A stretch of 64,000 nucleotides of DNA from Mycobacterium adipatum (GCF_001644575.1 NZ_CP015596.1:2356001-2420000); one strand, 5' to 3'; positions 17,479 to 25,799 are shown, numbered from the stretch's first letter. Notes: generated from the sequence alone by a model not told the origin. Made by a program: numbers and translations.

Positions 17479-18126
17479 GTGTCAGCGGTATCGGCGGCGT
17501 CCGGTCCTCGGCCCTACGAGGCGCTGTTGGCCAAGGGGGAGGACCGTAAGCAGCGCATTCTCGCCGCCGCGGAGAATCTCCTGGCACGTAACGGTTGGCG
17601 CAACACCTCGCTGGCCCAAATCGCCAGGGAGGCCGGCGTGAGCGCCGCCGGCCTGCTGCACCACTTCGAATCGAAGGAAGCGCTGCTGCACGCCGTCCTG
17701 GATGCTCGCGATTTCGACGATGACACCCACGCCGATCGCGGCGGCGATCTCATCGCGAACATCGGCCGGGTGGCCGAGCGCTTCGACCGTGCCCCCGAAC
17801 TCGTGGGCACCTTCACCGTCCTGCTGGTGGAGAACATCCAGCCGGACGCACCGCTGCACGACCGGCTGGTGGCCCGGCAACAGGCCGCCGTCGCGATCGT
17901 TGCCGACGCGATCCGGCGCGGCCAGAGCAGTGGCCGCTACCGCCCAGACCTCGACCCGGCCGCCAAGGCCGTGGAGATTCTCGCCTTTGTCAATGGAATG
18001 GAGACCGCATGGCTACTCGATCCTTCAATCCCACTGGCCGCAGTGTTCAAGGGGTATACGGAGTCGCTGGCCCGCGACTTCGCACCGGCTCCCGCCCGAG
18101 CAGTCGAGGAGAGGAATTCGATATGA
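17479..18126 (+). CDS. TetR/AcrR family transcriptional regulator
   Basis: A 215-residue TetR regulator. The DNA-binding domain spans about residues 23-70 (RILAAAENLLARNGWRNTSL, then AQIAREAGVSAAGLLHHFES). I prefer the GTG at 17479: an upstream TTG at 17413 would translate through the inverted repeat at 17426-17457, which looks like an operator. The gene follows the beta-oxidation operon on the same strand and overlaps the next unknown gene by 4 bp, so the two are probably co-transcribed. Its targets are likely itself and this local pair; control of nearby operons is unproven. Confidence 0.85.
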   Translation: MSAVSAASGPRPYEALLAKGEDRKQRILAAAENLLARNGWRNTSLAQIAREAGVSAAGLLHHFESKEALLHAVLDARDFDDDTHADRGGDLIANIGRVAERFDRAPELVGTFTVLLVENIQPDAPLHDRLVARQQAAVAIVADAIRRGQSSGRYRPDLDPAAKAVEILAFVNGMETAWLLDPSIPLAAVFKGYTESLARDFAPAPARAVEERNSI

Positions 18127-18626
18127 GGTATCGACTCGATGTGGTGGCACCCAGTGTGGCCGAGGTGGTGCGCAATGCGGGTGGCTGGCTCGTCGACCGT
18201 GTGATGGCCGGCTGGGACGTCACGGTGCTCGTCACCGGTGACGACGATATTCGGCCCCTGCAGATCCTCGGCGTCGAAACCGCCGACCTGGAGGCCGTGA
18301 TGGCGCTGTGGGAGGAGCGGCCGCACCCGCAGACCGTCGCAGTGGCGGCCGAACTGTTCGTCAGCGATGCGCGGGTCCGCGCAGGGGTGCTCGGCGCCTT
18401 GGAGCAGGGCTTCACCGAGGTGACGCTGTGGGGCGAGCAGTGGCCCGAAGAACTGGACAGCACCATCGATTCGGTGCAGCACGAACTGAGCGCCGCGGCG
18501 CGTGCCTTCAAAGTTCAAGCGTTGGCGGCCGTGGGGGACACCGACCCGTTCGGTCGGACCGAGGCATTCCGTTGCGGCGTGATGTCCTGTCCATCCGTCG
18601 CCGCAGATTTGGTGCCCGCCAGCTGA
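18123..18626 (+). CDS. protein of unknown function coupled to a TetR gene
   Basis: A 167-residue soluble alpha/beta protein I cannot assign. It begins MRYRLDVVAPSVAEVVRNAGGWLVDRVMAGWDVTVLVTGDDD and has no signal peptide, membrane helix or metal motif. Its ATG overlaps the TetR stop by 4 bp (ATGA), indicating translational coupling, so it is a real gene that probably works with the regulator. It may be a co-regulator or ligand-sensing partner. The 49-bp gap after it separates it from the convergent quinone-reductase-like gene. Confidence 0.75.
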   Translation: MRYRLDVVAPSVAEVVRNAGGWLVDRVMAGWDVTVLVTGDDDIRPLQILGVETADLEAVMALWEERPHPQTVAVAAELFVSDARVRAGVLGALEQGFTEVTLWGEQWPEELDSTIDSVQHELSAAARAFKVQALAAVGDTDPFGRTEAFRCGVMSCPSVAADLVPAS

Positions 18627-18675
18627 ATTCGCCGCGGCGCAGCGCGCTTCAGAACTGGGTTGTCCGGCCCGGCCG

Positions 18676-19650
18676 TCACACCGGTGCACACACGTCCACC
18701 ACCACTTTTCCGATCGCGCGCCCGTCGGCCACGTGCCGCAGGGCGGCGGCGGCTTCCGTCAGCGGATAGCTCGCGCCGACAAGCGGGGCGACGGTGCCCG
18801 AAGCCAGCAGGTGGCGCAGTTCGGTCTCATTGCGGGTGAACTCGTCGGCCGGTATGTCCTGGAACTGGAATCCGAGCACCTGGATCCCCTTGACCAGCAC
18901 CAGATTCAGCGGGATGCGCGCAACGGATCCCGATGCGAAGCCGATGGTGACGAAACGCCCACCGCGCGCCAGGGATCGCAGCGCAGGTTCGGACAGCTCG
19001 CCACCGACCGGGTCGAGCACGGCCGTGGCGCCACCGGGCAGTGCCTCACGCAGCGCCGCGCGCAGGTCCTCGGTGCGGTGGTTGATTCCCCGGACTGCGC
19101 CGTGACGGGCAGCCGCGGCCAGCTTCTCGGGATTGGACGCCACCGCGGTGACGCGCGCACCGAGCGCGGTGGCCAGCCCGACAGCGGCCAGCCCGACCCC
19201 GCCGCCGGCGCCCAGGACCACGATGTCGTCACCGGTGGTGATGCGTGCGACCGAGCGCAGTGCGTGATACGCGGTGCGGAACGCCACCCCCGAGGCCGCC
19301 GCCGTGTGGTCGTCCACACCGTCGGAGATGGGTGTCAGAGCGTCAACCGAGATGCACACCTGCTCGGCGAACGCACCGAACATGGCGGTCCCGGCGACTC
19401 GGTCGCCGACCGCGAAAGCGTCTATGCCCGGTGAGATTTCGGTGACGACACCGGAGAACTCGCTACCCGGGACGAACGGCGGCGTCACCTTGACCTGGTA
19501 GGTCCCGGCAACCAAGAGGACATCGGGGAAGTTCACCGCCGCCGCGGCGACCCGCACCCGTGCCTGCCCGGGAGCGAGATCCGGGCACGGGAGCTCCCGC
19601 ACACCGACCACCTCGGGGGGACCATAGGCCGGGCAGACCGCAGCTCTCAC
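18676..19650 (-). CDS. zinc-independent MDR oxidoreductase (quinone oxidoreductase-like)
   Basis: A 324-residue medium-chain reductase of the NADPH:quinone oxidoreductase/crotonyl-CoA-reductase-like group. It has the N-terminal GroES-like domain (PPFVPGSEFSGVV, GDRVAG) and a Rossmann motif VVLGAGGGVGLAAVGLATALGA; zinc ligands are absent. It likely reduces a C=C or quinone using NADPH. The GTG start at 19650 overlaps the phosphotransferase stop (GTGA), making it last in the TetR-FadE-phosphotransferase operon. The same gene trio occurs in actinobacterial fatty-acid loci. Confidence 0.87.
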   Translation of the reverse strand: MRAAVCPAYGPPEVVGVRELPCPDLAPGQARVRVAAAAVNFPDVLLVAGTYQVKVTPPFVPGSEFSGVVTEISPGIDAFAVGDRVAGTAMFGAFAEQVCISVDALTPISDGVDDHTAAASGVAFRTAYHALRSVARITTGDDIVVLGAGGGVGLAAVGLATALGARVTAVASNPEKLAAAARHGAVRGINHRTEDLRAALREALPGGATAVLDPVGGELSEPALRSLARGGRFVTIGFASGSVARIPLNLVLVKGIQVLGFQFQDIPADEFTRNETELRHLLASGTVAPLVGASYPLTEAAAALRHVADGRAIGKVVVDVCAPV

Positions 19651-20672
19651 CGGTAGTCGCTGCTCTCGGCGAGCTCGGCGGCCGAGCGCATCAGATCGGT
19701 GACCACCGGGCCGAACGCCAGCAGTTTCTCGTCGTTTCCGGCGCGCTGGTAGCCCTGCTCCAGCACGATGGCCAGCTTCCACTTGGCGAGCACCAGATAG
19801 TAGTCCAGATCGTCGACCTGGCGGCCGGACACCTGGCTGTAGTGCGCCACCACCTGATCGCGGCTGGGAGCGCCTCGCATATCGACGTAATCCATCGCGG
19901 CGCGGTCATTGTCGTGAGCCGGCCAACTCTGCACCATCCAGCCGAGATCGAGTTTCGGGTCCCCCACGGTGCCCATCTCCCAATCGACGATAGCCGCCAG
20001 CCGTGCGGGAGCCCCATGGCGGTACATGACGTTGGCGAACTGATAGTCGCCGTGCATCAGGCCCGGGATGAAGTCGAGCGGCTTATGCTCCCGTAGCCAT
20101 GCCGTGGCGACCTCCTGGCCGGGCAGGTCGCGCCGCTTGATGCGCTCCAGGAAGCCGATCCAGCGGGTGACCTGGCGCTCGTGGAAGCCCTCCGGACGGC
20201 CGAGATCGTGCAGCCCCTTGCCCTTCCAATCGACCTTGGAGAGCAGGGCAATACCCTCGGCCAGTTGGTAACTCAGCTCGGCGCGGATGCTGAGATCGCT
20301 GTCGAACGGCTCGGGCCAGCGGGCGTGCCGGTCCATCGGAGACCACCCGTCGACGAAGCCCATCAGATAGAACGCTCTGCCCAGCACGCTCGCGTCGTCG
20401 CACACTCCGACGGCTTCGGTGTGCGGCACGTCGGTGCCGTCGAGTGCCTCGATGATGCGCCATTCGCGCAGGATGCCCTTATCGCGGTCGGCTGGTGCGC
20501 CCGGAGGTGGCATTCGGATGACGCAGCGCTCGTCGCCGCGGGTCAGTTCGTAGATGACGTTCTGCGTCCCGCCGGACAGGAAACGTGCCCGCAGCGGGGC
20601 ACCCTTTCCGGGCAGTCCGGCATCGTCCATCCAGTCGGCAAGGCGGGCAACATCGATCGTCGGGTCGCTCAC
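19647..20672 (-). CDS. phosphotransferase family protein (acyl-CoA dehydrogenase-associated)
   Basis: A 341-residue kinase-fold protein of the APH/choline-kinase group. The catalytic loop is HGDYQFANVMY and the metal-binding motif is IVDWEMGTVGDPKLDLGW. The N-terminal lobe FLSGGTQNVIYELTRGDERCVIRMPP is the nucleotide-binding part. Members next to FadE genes resemble the ACAD10/ACAD11 kinase domain, which phosphorylates 4-hydroxyacyl-CoAs so that they can enter beta-oxidation. That role is known for the eukaryotic relatives and inferred here. The GTG start at 20672 overlaps the FadE stop. Confidence 0.88.
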   Translation of the reverse strand: MSDPTIDVARLADWMDDAGLPGKGAPLRARFLSGGTQNVIYELTRGDERCVIRMPPPGAPADRDKGILREWRIIEALDGTDVPHTEAVGVCDDASVLGRAFYLMGFVDGWSPMDRHARWPEPFDSDLSIRAELSYQLAEGIALLSKVDWKGKGLHDLGRPEGFHERQVTRWIGFLERIKRRDLPGQEVATAWLREHKPLDFIPGLMHGDYQFANVMYRHGAPARLAAIVDWEMGTVGDPKLDLGWMVQSWPAHDNDRAAMDYVDMRGAPSRDQVVAHYSQVSGRQVDDLDYYLVLAKWKLAIVLEQGYQRAGNDEKLLAFGPVVTDLMRSAAELAESSDYR

Positions 20673-21973
20673 AGGTTGCCCACCTCGGCCTCCAGATACT
20701 CGGCGAACCGGGCCCGGGCGGCGTCCCGTTTGCCGGGGATCCACTGGGTGGGCCAGAGCCCGTCGGTCCCGGTGTACTCCCGCAGCACCTGCTTGGCGAC
20801 GGTGGTCTTGTGCACCTCGGTGGGCCCGTCGGCCAGGCCCATCACCGCGGCCCCGGTGACCATACCGAGGAACGGCATCTCGTTGGTGACGCCGAGCGCA
20901 CCGTGGACTTGCATTGCGCGCCAGGCGATATCGTGCAGCACCGTGGGCATGACCACCTTCACCGCGGCGATGTCCTTGCGGACCCGTTTGTAGTCGTTGT
21001 ATTTGTCGATCTCCCATGCGGTGAACAGCACCATCAGCCGGAACTGTTTGAGCTGGGCGTAGGAGTCGGCGATATAGCCCTGCACGGTTTGCTTGTCGGC
21101 GAGCAGGCTTCCCGCGGTATGCCGGGACAACGCGCGTTCGCACATCATGTCCAGCGCTCTCTGGGCCAGGCCGATGGTGCGCATCGCGTGGTGGATGCGG
21201 CCACCGCCCAATCGAGTCTGGGCGATCACGAACGCCTGGCCCTCACCACCGAGCAGCGCGGCGTTCGGCACCCGGACGTTGTCGTAGTGGATCAGGGCGT
21301 GCGAACCCTCGCCGTCGGCCTCTCCGTACAGCCCACAGTTGCGCACGATGGTGACACCGGGCGTGTCGGTGGGCACCAGGAACATCGACATCCCCTGGTA
21401 AGGGCTGACATCCGGGTTGGTCACCACCATGACGATCAGGAACGACGCGGTGGAGGCGTTGGAGGAGAAGAACTTGTGTCCATTGATGATCCAGTCGTTC
21501 CCGTCGCGCACCGCGGAGGTCGTGAACTGGGTGGGATCGGCACCGCCCTGCGGCTCGGTCATCGAGTAACAGGAGAACACCTCACCTTCCAACAGCGGAC
21601 GCAGGTAGCGGTCCTTCTGATCCGGGGTGCCGTAATGGGCGATGATCTCGGCGTTGCCGGTATCCGGGGCCTGACAGCCGAACACGATCGGTGCCCACTG
21701 GGACCGGCCGAGGATCTCGTTGAGCAGGGCCAGTTTCAGCTGCCCGTATCCCTGGCCGCCGAGTTCCGGGCCGAGATGGGTGGCCCACAGTCCTTTTCGG
21801 CGCACCTGGTCCTTCAGCGGGTCCACCACCGCACGGCGGGCGTCGTCCAACGGTGTGAACTGCAGGTGCGGCCAGATCAGGTCCAGTGGTTCGACCTCAT
21901 CGCGCACGAAGGCGTCGGCCCAGTCGAGGAGTTCGGTGAACTCCGGGTCGGTCTCGAAATCCCATGCCATCAC
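20669..21973 (-). CDS. acyl-CoA dehydrogenase (ACAD10/11-like FadE)
   Basis: A 434-residue acyl-CoA dehydrogenase. Key segments are SMTEPQGGADPTQFTTSAVR and WIINGHKFFSSNA for FAD/substrate binding, and GLADGPTEVHKTTVAKQVLREY with the catalytic Glu in the GPTE context typical of long-chain/ACAD11-like enzymes. It sits between a TetR gene (4-bp overlap) and a phosphotransferase gene (4-bp overlap). The kinase plus dehydrogenase pair matches the two activities fused in mitochondrial ACAD11, supporting oxidation of hydroxylated or branched acyl chains. Confidence 0.92.
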   Translation of the reverse strand: MMAWDFETDPEFTELLDWADAFVRDEVEPLDLIWPHLQFTPLDDARRAVVDPLKDQVRRKGLWATHLGPELGGQGYGQLKLALLNEILGRSQWAPIVFGCQAPDTGNAEIIAHYGTPDQKDRYLRPLLEGEVFSCYSMTEPQGGADPTQFTTSAVRDGNDWIINGHKFFSSNASTASFLIVMVVTNPDVSPYQGMSMFLVPTDTPGVTIVRNCGLYGEADGEGSHALIHYDNVRVPNAALLGGEGQAFVIAQTRLGGGRIHHAMRTIGLAQRALDMMCERALSRHTAGSLLADKQTVQGYIADSYAQLKQFRLMVLFTAWEIDKYNDYKRVRKDIAAVKVVMPTVLHDIAWRAMQVHGALGVTNEMPFLGMVTGAAVMGLADGPTEVHKTTVAKQVLREYTGTDGLWPTQWIPGKRDAARARFAEYLEAEVGNL

Positions 21974-22629
21974 GGTCTCCTTTGTCCGGTGCTGCCTGCG
22001 ATCAGGGCGGTGATATCGGTGCCGACGACCTCGACGAACGAGCGTGCGCCGAATGAGCCTGCGGCCCAGTGCCTGGCACCCTCACTGACCAGCATCATGG
22101 CCAGATAGGCCAGATGGTCGGTATCGGTGCCGGCGGGCAGTTTCCCGTCGGTCAGTGCCCGTTGGAACAGGGCGGTGAACATTCCGCCGTCCAGATCGGG
22201 GGTGGCCTCGCCGGTGCTGAGCAGACGGTGCTCGTGGCGGTAGCCCTCCAAGATTGTCTCCACGATCAGTTCCGGCGGGTTGCGGGCCATGGAACGTTCC
22301 AGTTCGGCCAGGGCCGCGGTGATGACGGCGGTCACGTCGTAGTCGCGGTCCAGCAGGGTGGCGATGGTGCGCTGCGCGGACCGGGTCGACATCACGCCGA
22401 CCTCGAAGAGCACATCCTCTTTGCGGGGAAAGTAGAAGTAGAACAACGCTTTCGAGACTCCGGCCGCGGCGCAGATCTGGGCAACCGTGGTGCCGGAGTA
22501 GCCGTTGGTGCGCCACAGTGCCATGGCGGCCTGGACCAGCATGCGCTTTGTCGCGCGTGAGTTGGCGCGCTGGAAGGTGGCCCTGCGCTGACCGCGGTCA
22601 GCTTCTGCGTTGCGCGAAGGATTGGGCAT
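21970..22629 (-). CDS. TetR family transcriptional regulator
   Basis: A 219-residue TetR regulator. Helix-turn-helix residues are at about 46-66 (TTVAQICAAAGVSKALFYFYF), preceded by a basic N-terminal arm. The ATG at 22629 is preferred over a non-ATG start 27 bp upstream. It heads an operon with FadE, phosphotransferase and quinone-reductase-like genes, the stop overlapping the FadE start by 4 bp. It probably represses this fatty-acyl operon in response to an acyl-CoA. I do not see a GAGAAT palindrome in front of it; weak GACCAG/CTGGTC arms occur at 22660-22695. Confidence 0.85.
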   Translation of the reverse strand: MPNPSRNAEADRGQRRATFQRANSRATKRMLVQAAMALWRTNGYSGTTVAQICAAAGVSKALFYFYFPRKEDVLFEVGVMSTRSAQRTIATLLDRDYDVTAVITAALAELERSMARNPPELIVETILEGYRHEHRLLSTGEATPDLDGGMFTALFQRALTDGKLPAGTDTDHLAYLAMMLVSEGARHWAAGSFGARSFVEVVGTDITALIAGSTGQRRP

Positions 22630-22697
22630 AGCGCGACCGTACCGCGTGTCCGTCAAGCTGACCAGAGTGTAACTAAAACGAGTGGCAGACTGGTCTG

Positions 22698-22868
22698 ATG
22701 GCGTTACGCGCGGCCGCGCTGGCCTTCGGTCTGCTCGCCCTGATCGCAGGCGGGTTGCAGCTGTGGGCCTTTGGCGCGTCCGGCGGTGTGCGGCATGGCG
22801 TGCTCGGAATGTTCGCCTGCGCCCTCGGAGCGAGCGTCGTCACTGCGGCGTGGCGCCGGCGGGGCTGA
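22698..22868 (+). CDS. small two-helix membrane protein (hypothetical)
   Basis: A 56-codon frame starts at ATG 22698 and ends at 22868, immediately against the stop of the convergent EXPERA-like gene. It predicts two hydrophobic helices (about residues 5-25 and 33-51) separated by ASGGVRHG, ending in AWRRRG. Codon usage is GC-rich like its neighbours. No family is recognised and no strong ribosome-binding site is visible, so it could be a chance frame, although its membrane character and fit between genes favour a real small protein. Confidence 0.45.
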   Translation: MALRAAALAFGLLALIAGGLQLWAFGASGGVRHGVLGMFACALGASVVTAAWRRRG

Positions 22869-23648
22869 TCAGAGCGGACCGGCGCGGCGGGTCAGGTGAT
22901 CGATCTGGCGGTGTATCGCCAGGAGCGCGAAGAACGGCAGGATCATGAACGGCACGTTCTCGGCAATGAACTTGAACCAGAGGCCGAAGGCACCCTGGCC
23001 GATATCGCCGAAACCGGCCCGGACCTCGGACAGGAAGTACACGCCGGTGCTGCTGATCAGCATGGCGCAACCCGTGAACGCCAGCCACAGGCACCTGATG
23101 CGCGATTCGGTCGGCAGGTCGGTACGCATCAGCCGCAGCCACACGATGAAGAGCATGGTGCCGGTGATGACGCCGATCAGCTCCAGGCCGAAAATCCAGG
23201 CATTGGCACTGGTGTAGCGGGTGTCGGCGAGACCGTACTGCCACCACAGCCACTTCCAGCCGGGGTCGGCGGTCGGGGTCCACCAGTGCAGCGGATGGCC
23301 GATGAGGAAGATGGTCTCGTACCCGAGTTGGCTGCCTGCGGTGTAGGGCAGGTAGATCATCGTCAGCTCGGCGGCCCGCTGCAGCCGTGAGCGCCGCTCG
23401 CCCCGGGCGGTCCAGAAATACACCAGTGGCAGCACGATGACCGGCAGTCCGAACGCGAGGTTGGCCGCGACGTCGACGGTGAAGCTGGGGGGTAACAGCC
23501 CCGTGCCGACGCCGATGACTGCGGTGCTGAAGGCAATGCCGGTGATCGCGGTGAGGGCGATATACGCCCGACGCCGGTGGGGCGCCCACGGACGGGCGAG
23601 CTGGGCGTCCCCGTCGGCCGGGGCCTGGATATCGGCGTCCGCTGTCAT
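22869..23648 (-). CDS. EXPERA/emopamil-binding-like membrane protein (sterol isomerase family)
   Basis: A 259-residue integral membrane protein with about 6-7 helices. The C-terminal half closely resembles eukaryotic emopamil-binding protein, the sterol delta8-delta7 isomerase. Compare WWQYGLADTRYTSANAW with human WKEYAKGDSRYILGDNF, and VYFLSEVRAGFGD with LYFLTEHRDGFQH. A following LWFKFIAENVPFMILP matches YFWFYFVFMNALWLVLP. By my alignment the functional Glu pair (human E80 and E122) and Asn193 are kept, His76 becomes Gln and Trp196 becomes Phe. The ATG at 23648 is preferred over a GTG 30 bp upstream. It is divergent from a P450/ferredoxin operon across three palindromes. I infer double-bond isomerisation of a sterol-like substrate; lipid sensing or binding is the alternative. 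Confidence 0.72.
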   Translation of the reverse strand: MTADADIQAPADGDAQLARPWAPHRRRAYIALTAITGIAFSTAVIGVGTGLLPPSFTVDVAANLAFGLPVIVLPLVYFWTARGERRSRLQRAAELTMIYLPYTAGSQLGYETIFLIGHPLHWWTPTADPGWKWLWWQYGLADTRYTSANAWIFGLELIGVITGTMLFIVWLRLMRTDLPTESRIRCLWLAFTGCAMLISSTGVYFLSEVRAGFGDIGQGAFGLWFKFIAENVPFMILPFFALLAIHRQIDHLTRRAGPL

Positions 23649-23710
23649 CGCCCATCCCGTCCTTGCCGAATCCTGCACCTCAGCGCAGGATAGGGCTCCG
23701 GCGCCGATGT

Positions 23711-23728
23711 GTTGAGCGAATGCTCAAC
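23711..23728. promoter_or_regulatory. palindrome GTTGAGC-N4-GCTCAAC
   Basis: A perfect 7-bp inverted repeat around GAAT in the divergent promoter region between the EXPERA-like gene and the P450 gene, 62 bp upstream of the former. It differs from the GAGAAT palindrome just beside it, suggesting a second regulator at this promoter. Confidence 0.55.
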
Positions 23729-23733
23729 ATTTT

Positions 23734-23748
23734 GAGAATATGGTTCTC
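23734..23748. promoter_or_regulatory. operator candidate GAGAAT-ATG-GTTCTC
   Basis: A copy of the recurring 15-bp palindrome with one arm mismatch. It lies 85 bp upstream of the EXPERA-like gene and 138 bp upstream of the P450 gene, within their shared divergent promoter region. Confidence 0.65.
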
Positions 23749-23829
23749 CGAGATGGTGCTTTGAGCGCATCGATCAGGCGTTCGCCCTCGTTGACGACAA
23801 AGCGGCACTGTGGAAATGTAATACTCATA

Positions 23830-23850
23830 GATGAGAGGCACGTTCTCATC
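23830..23850. promoter_or_regulatory. degenerate operator, arms GATGAGA / TCTCATC
   Basis: Seven-base arms surround GGCACGT. The inner 15 bases, GAGAGGCACGTTCTC, keep the GAGA...TCTC spacing of the recurring palindrome but with changed inner bases. It ends 36 bp upstream of the P450 ATG at 23887. Confidence 0.5.
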
Positions 23851-23886
23851 GGCTGGGCACTGCCCGTCAGAAACGGAGTGAACGAT

Positions 23887-25164
23887 ATGGCGATCGATCC
23901 CGCCGGCATCGATTGGTTCAAGGACCCGCGTCTGGTCGCCGATCCCTACCCGTACTTCAACGCGTTGCGCGACCAGTGCCCCGTGCAGCCCGAGGACATC
24001 TACGGCGTCACCATGGTCACCGGCTGGGAAGAGGCCGTCTCGGTGTACAACGACGAGGAGACGTTCTCGTCGTGCACGTCGGTCACCGGCCCGTTCCCCG
24101 GCTTCCCGGTCCCGCTGGAGGGCCGCGACGATGTCGCCGAGCTGATCGAAAAGCACCGCGACGAACTGCCGTTCAGCGATCAGCTGCCCACCCTCGACCC
24201 GCCCGTGCACACCAACCACCGCTCGCTGATGATGCGGCTGATCACGCCCAAGCGCCTCAAGGAGAACGAGGACGCGATGTGGCAGCTGGCCGACGAGGTG
24301 CTCGACGAGTACCTGGCGCCCGGCAACGGCGAGTTCATCAAGGGCTTCGCCAGCCCGTTCACGCTGCTGGTCATCGCTGACCTGCTGGGAATCCCACCGG
24401 AGGACCGCACCGCCTTCGTCGACGGCATCTCGCAGAACTCCGGCGGCGGTATCGGCAACACCGGCGGGGATTCGTTGTCGCACAGCCCCTTGGAGTTCCT
24501 GTACGGACAGTTCGAGGCGTATATCGAGGATCGGCGCAGCAATCCCCGCGAGGACATCCTGACCGGTATGGCTACGGCGGTGTTCCCGGATGGCACCACG
24601 CCGACCCCCGGCGACGTCGCACGGGTGGCCACCAACGTGTTCTCGGCCGGACAGGAGACCACGGTCCGGTTGCTCGGCACCGCACTCAAGGTCCTCGGGG
24701 ACCGTCCGGACATCCAGCAACAGCTGCGTGCGGACCGCAGCCTGCTGCCCAATTTCATCGAGGAGGCGTTGCGCTTCGAGAGCCCGGTCAAGGGGGATTT
24801 CCGGCTATCGCGATGCCCGGTGATGGTGGGGGACCAACAGTTACCGTCGGGGCGCACCGTCATGGTGGTCAACGGCGCCGCCAACCGGGATCCGCGCCGC
24901 TTCGACAATCCCGACGAATTCGATCCGGCACGCAAGAACGCCCGCCAGCATCTGGCGTTCGGGCGGGGCATTCACAGTTGCCCGGGTGCCCCGTTGGCCC
25001 GCGCCGAGACCCGGGTGGGCTTGGAGCGGCTGCTGGACCGCACCACCGATATCCGCATCTCCGAGGAGAAGCACGGCCCGGCGGGCAACCGCGACTACCA
25101 CTACATCCCGACGTTCATCCTGCGCGGGCTCACGCACCTGCACCTGGAGTTCGACGTCAAATGA
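23887..25164 (+). CDS. cytochrome P450
   Basis: A 425-residue bacterial class I P450. The I-helix oxygen-binding motif AGQETT is at residues 254-259, ExxR at E293-R296, and the haem loop FGRGIHSCPG places the ligand at C365. It hydroxylates a lipophilic substrate with electrons from the ferredoxin whose gene overlaps its stop by 4 bp. The closest relative in the window is the P450 at 59792, of identical length and with long shared stretches. The ATG at 23887 is chosen because homology begins there; the frame is open further upstream into the operator region. I do not assign a CYP family number. Confidence 0.93.
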   Translation: MAIDPAGIDWFKDPRLVADPYPYFNALRDQCPVQPEDIYGVTMVTGWEEAVSVYNDEETFSSCTSVTGPFPGFPVPLEGRDDVAELIEKHRDELPFSDQLPTLDPPVHTNHRSLMMRLITPKRLKENEDAMWQLADEVLDEYLAPGNGEFIKGFASPFTLLVIADLLGIPPEDRTAFVDGISQNSGGGIGNTGGDSLSHSPLEFLYGQFEAYIEDRRSNPREDILTGMATAVFPDGTTPTPGDVARVATNVFSAGQETTVRLLGTALKVLGDRPDIQQQLRADRSLLPNFIEEALRFESPVKGDFRLSRCPVMVGDQQLPSGRTVMVVNGAANRDPRRFDNPDEFDPARKNARQHLAFGRGIHSCPGAPLARAETRVGLERLLDRTTDIRISEEKHGPAGNRDYHYIPTFILRGLTHLHLEFDVK

Positions 25165-25349
25165 GGGTAGCCGTCGACGAGGACCGGTGTGCCGGGCACG
25201 GGATGTGCCTGACGCTGTGCCCGGAGGTGTTCGACCTGTCCGACGACGGGTGGGCGGTGGCCGCACCCGGAGATGTACCGGCCGAGCATGAGGCGGCGGT
25301 GCGGGAGGCCATCCAGTGCTGCCCGGAGAACGCCATCCACGAAGTCTGA
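25161..25349 (+). CDS. P450-associated ferredoxin, probably [3Fe-4S]
   Basis: A 62-residue ferredoxin. Cluster cysteines are C10 and C16 in CAGHGMC and the late Cys of QCCPENAI. The position that would carry the second cysteine of a [4Fe-4S] motif is His13, as in mycobacterial P450 ferredoxins with [3Fe-4S] clusters. An additional Cys occurs in LTLCPEVF. It overlaps the P450 stop by 4 bp and is surely its electron donor. Confidence 0.9.
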   Translation: MRVAVDEDRCAGHGMCLTLCPEVFDLSDDGWAVAAPGDVPAEHEAAVREAIQCCPENAIHEV

Positions 25350-25382
25350 AGCAATCATCCTCGACCACAAGGAGTTTCGTCG

Positions 25383-25667
25383 ATGCCCAAGGGCTATGTC
25401 ATCATCACCGAAGATATCAAGGATCCGGCCGGCATGGCCGAGTACGGCAAGCTGGCCAGCAAGGCGATGACCGGCGCCACCGTACTGGGATTCGGCCCGG
25501 CCGTCGAGACACTCGAGGGGCAGTGGCACGGTACCCAGACCGTACTGCTGGAGTTCGAATCGGTCGAGGCGGCCAAGCAGTGGTATCACTCCGACGAGTA
25601 CCAGGCCGCCGCGAAGCTGCGTCAGGCCGCGGCCGACTGCAACGGCGCGATCATCTCCGGCTTCTGA
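25383..25667 (+). CDS. DUF1330 family protein
   Basis: A 94-residue protein of the DUF1330 dimeric alpha-beta-barrel fold: MPKGYVIITEDIKDPAGMAEYGKLA at the start and WYHSDEYQAAAKLRQAAADCNGAIISGF at the end. Function in the family is poorly known. It starts 33 bp after the ferredoxin gene and may share that operon, which ends at the strong hairpin 25673-25734. A monooxygenase or isomerase accessory role is possible but not shown. Confidence 0.85.
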   Translation: MPKGYVIITEDIKDPAGMAEYGKLASKAMTGATVLGFGPAVETLEGQWHGTQTVLLEFESVEAAKQWYHSDEYQAAAKLRQAAADCNGAIISGF

Positions 25668-25672
25668 CCTCC

Positions 25673-25734
25673 CGCGAGCAGACACAAAGGGCCGCAAAAC
25701 AGCTCACTTTTGCGGCCCTTTGTGTCTGCTCGCG
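25673..25734. repeat. perfect 27-bp inverted repeat flanking the DUF559 gene (left copy)
   Basis: Arms at 25673-25699 and 25708-25734 are perfect inverted copies around an 8-bp loop. The stem contains GAGCAGACACAAAGGGCCGC. A near-identical hairpin lies at 26677-26732, on the other side of the DUF559/AbiEi-like gene. It probably also acts as a bidirectional terminator for the P450 operon. Confidence 0.9.
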
Positions 25735-25799
25735 AGGTTATCCCCAGGCGGGAATGCCCGAGGCTGTACCGATGATCCGCTTTGCGCGACCATCCAGGG

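Noticed and set aside
22869..23648. Generic unknown membrane protein
   Set aside because: The EBP/EXPERA signature residues and two further motifs align in the right order, which is more specific than an unassigned membrane protein.
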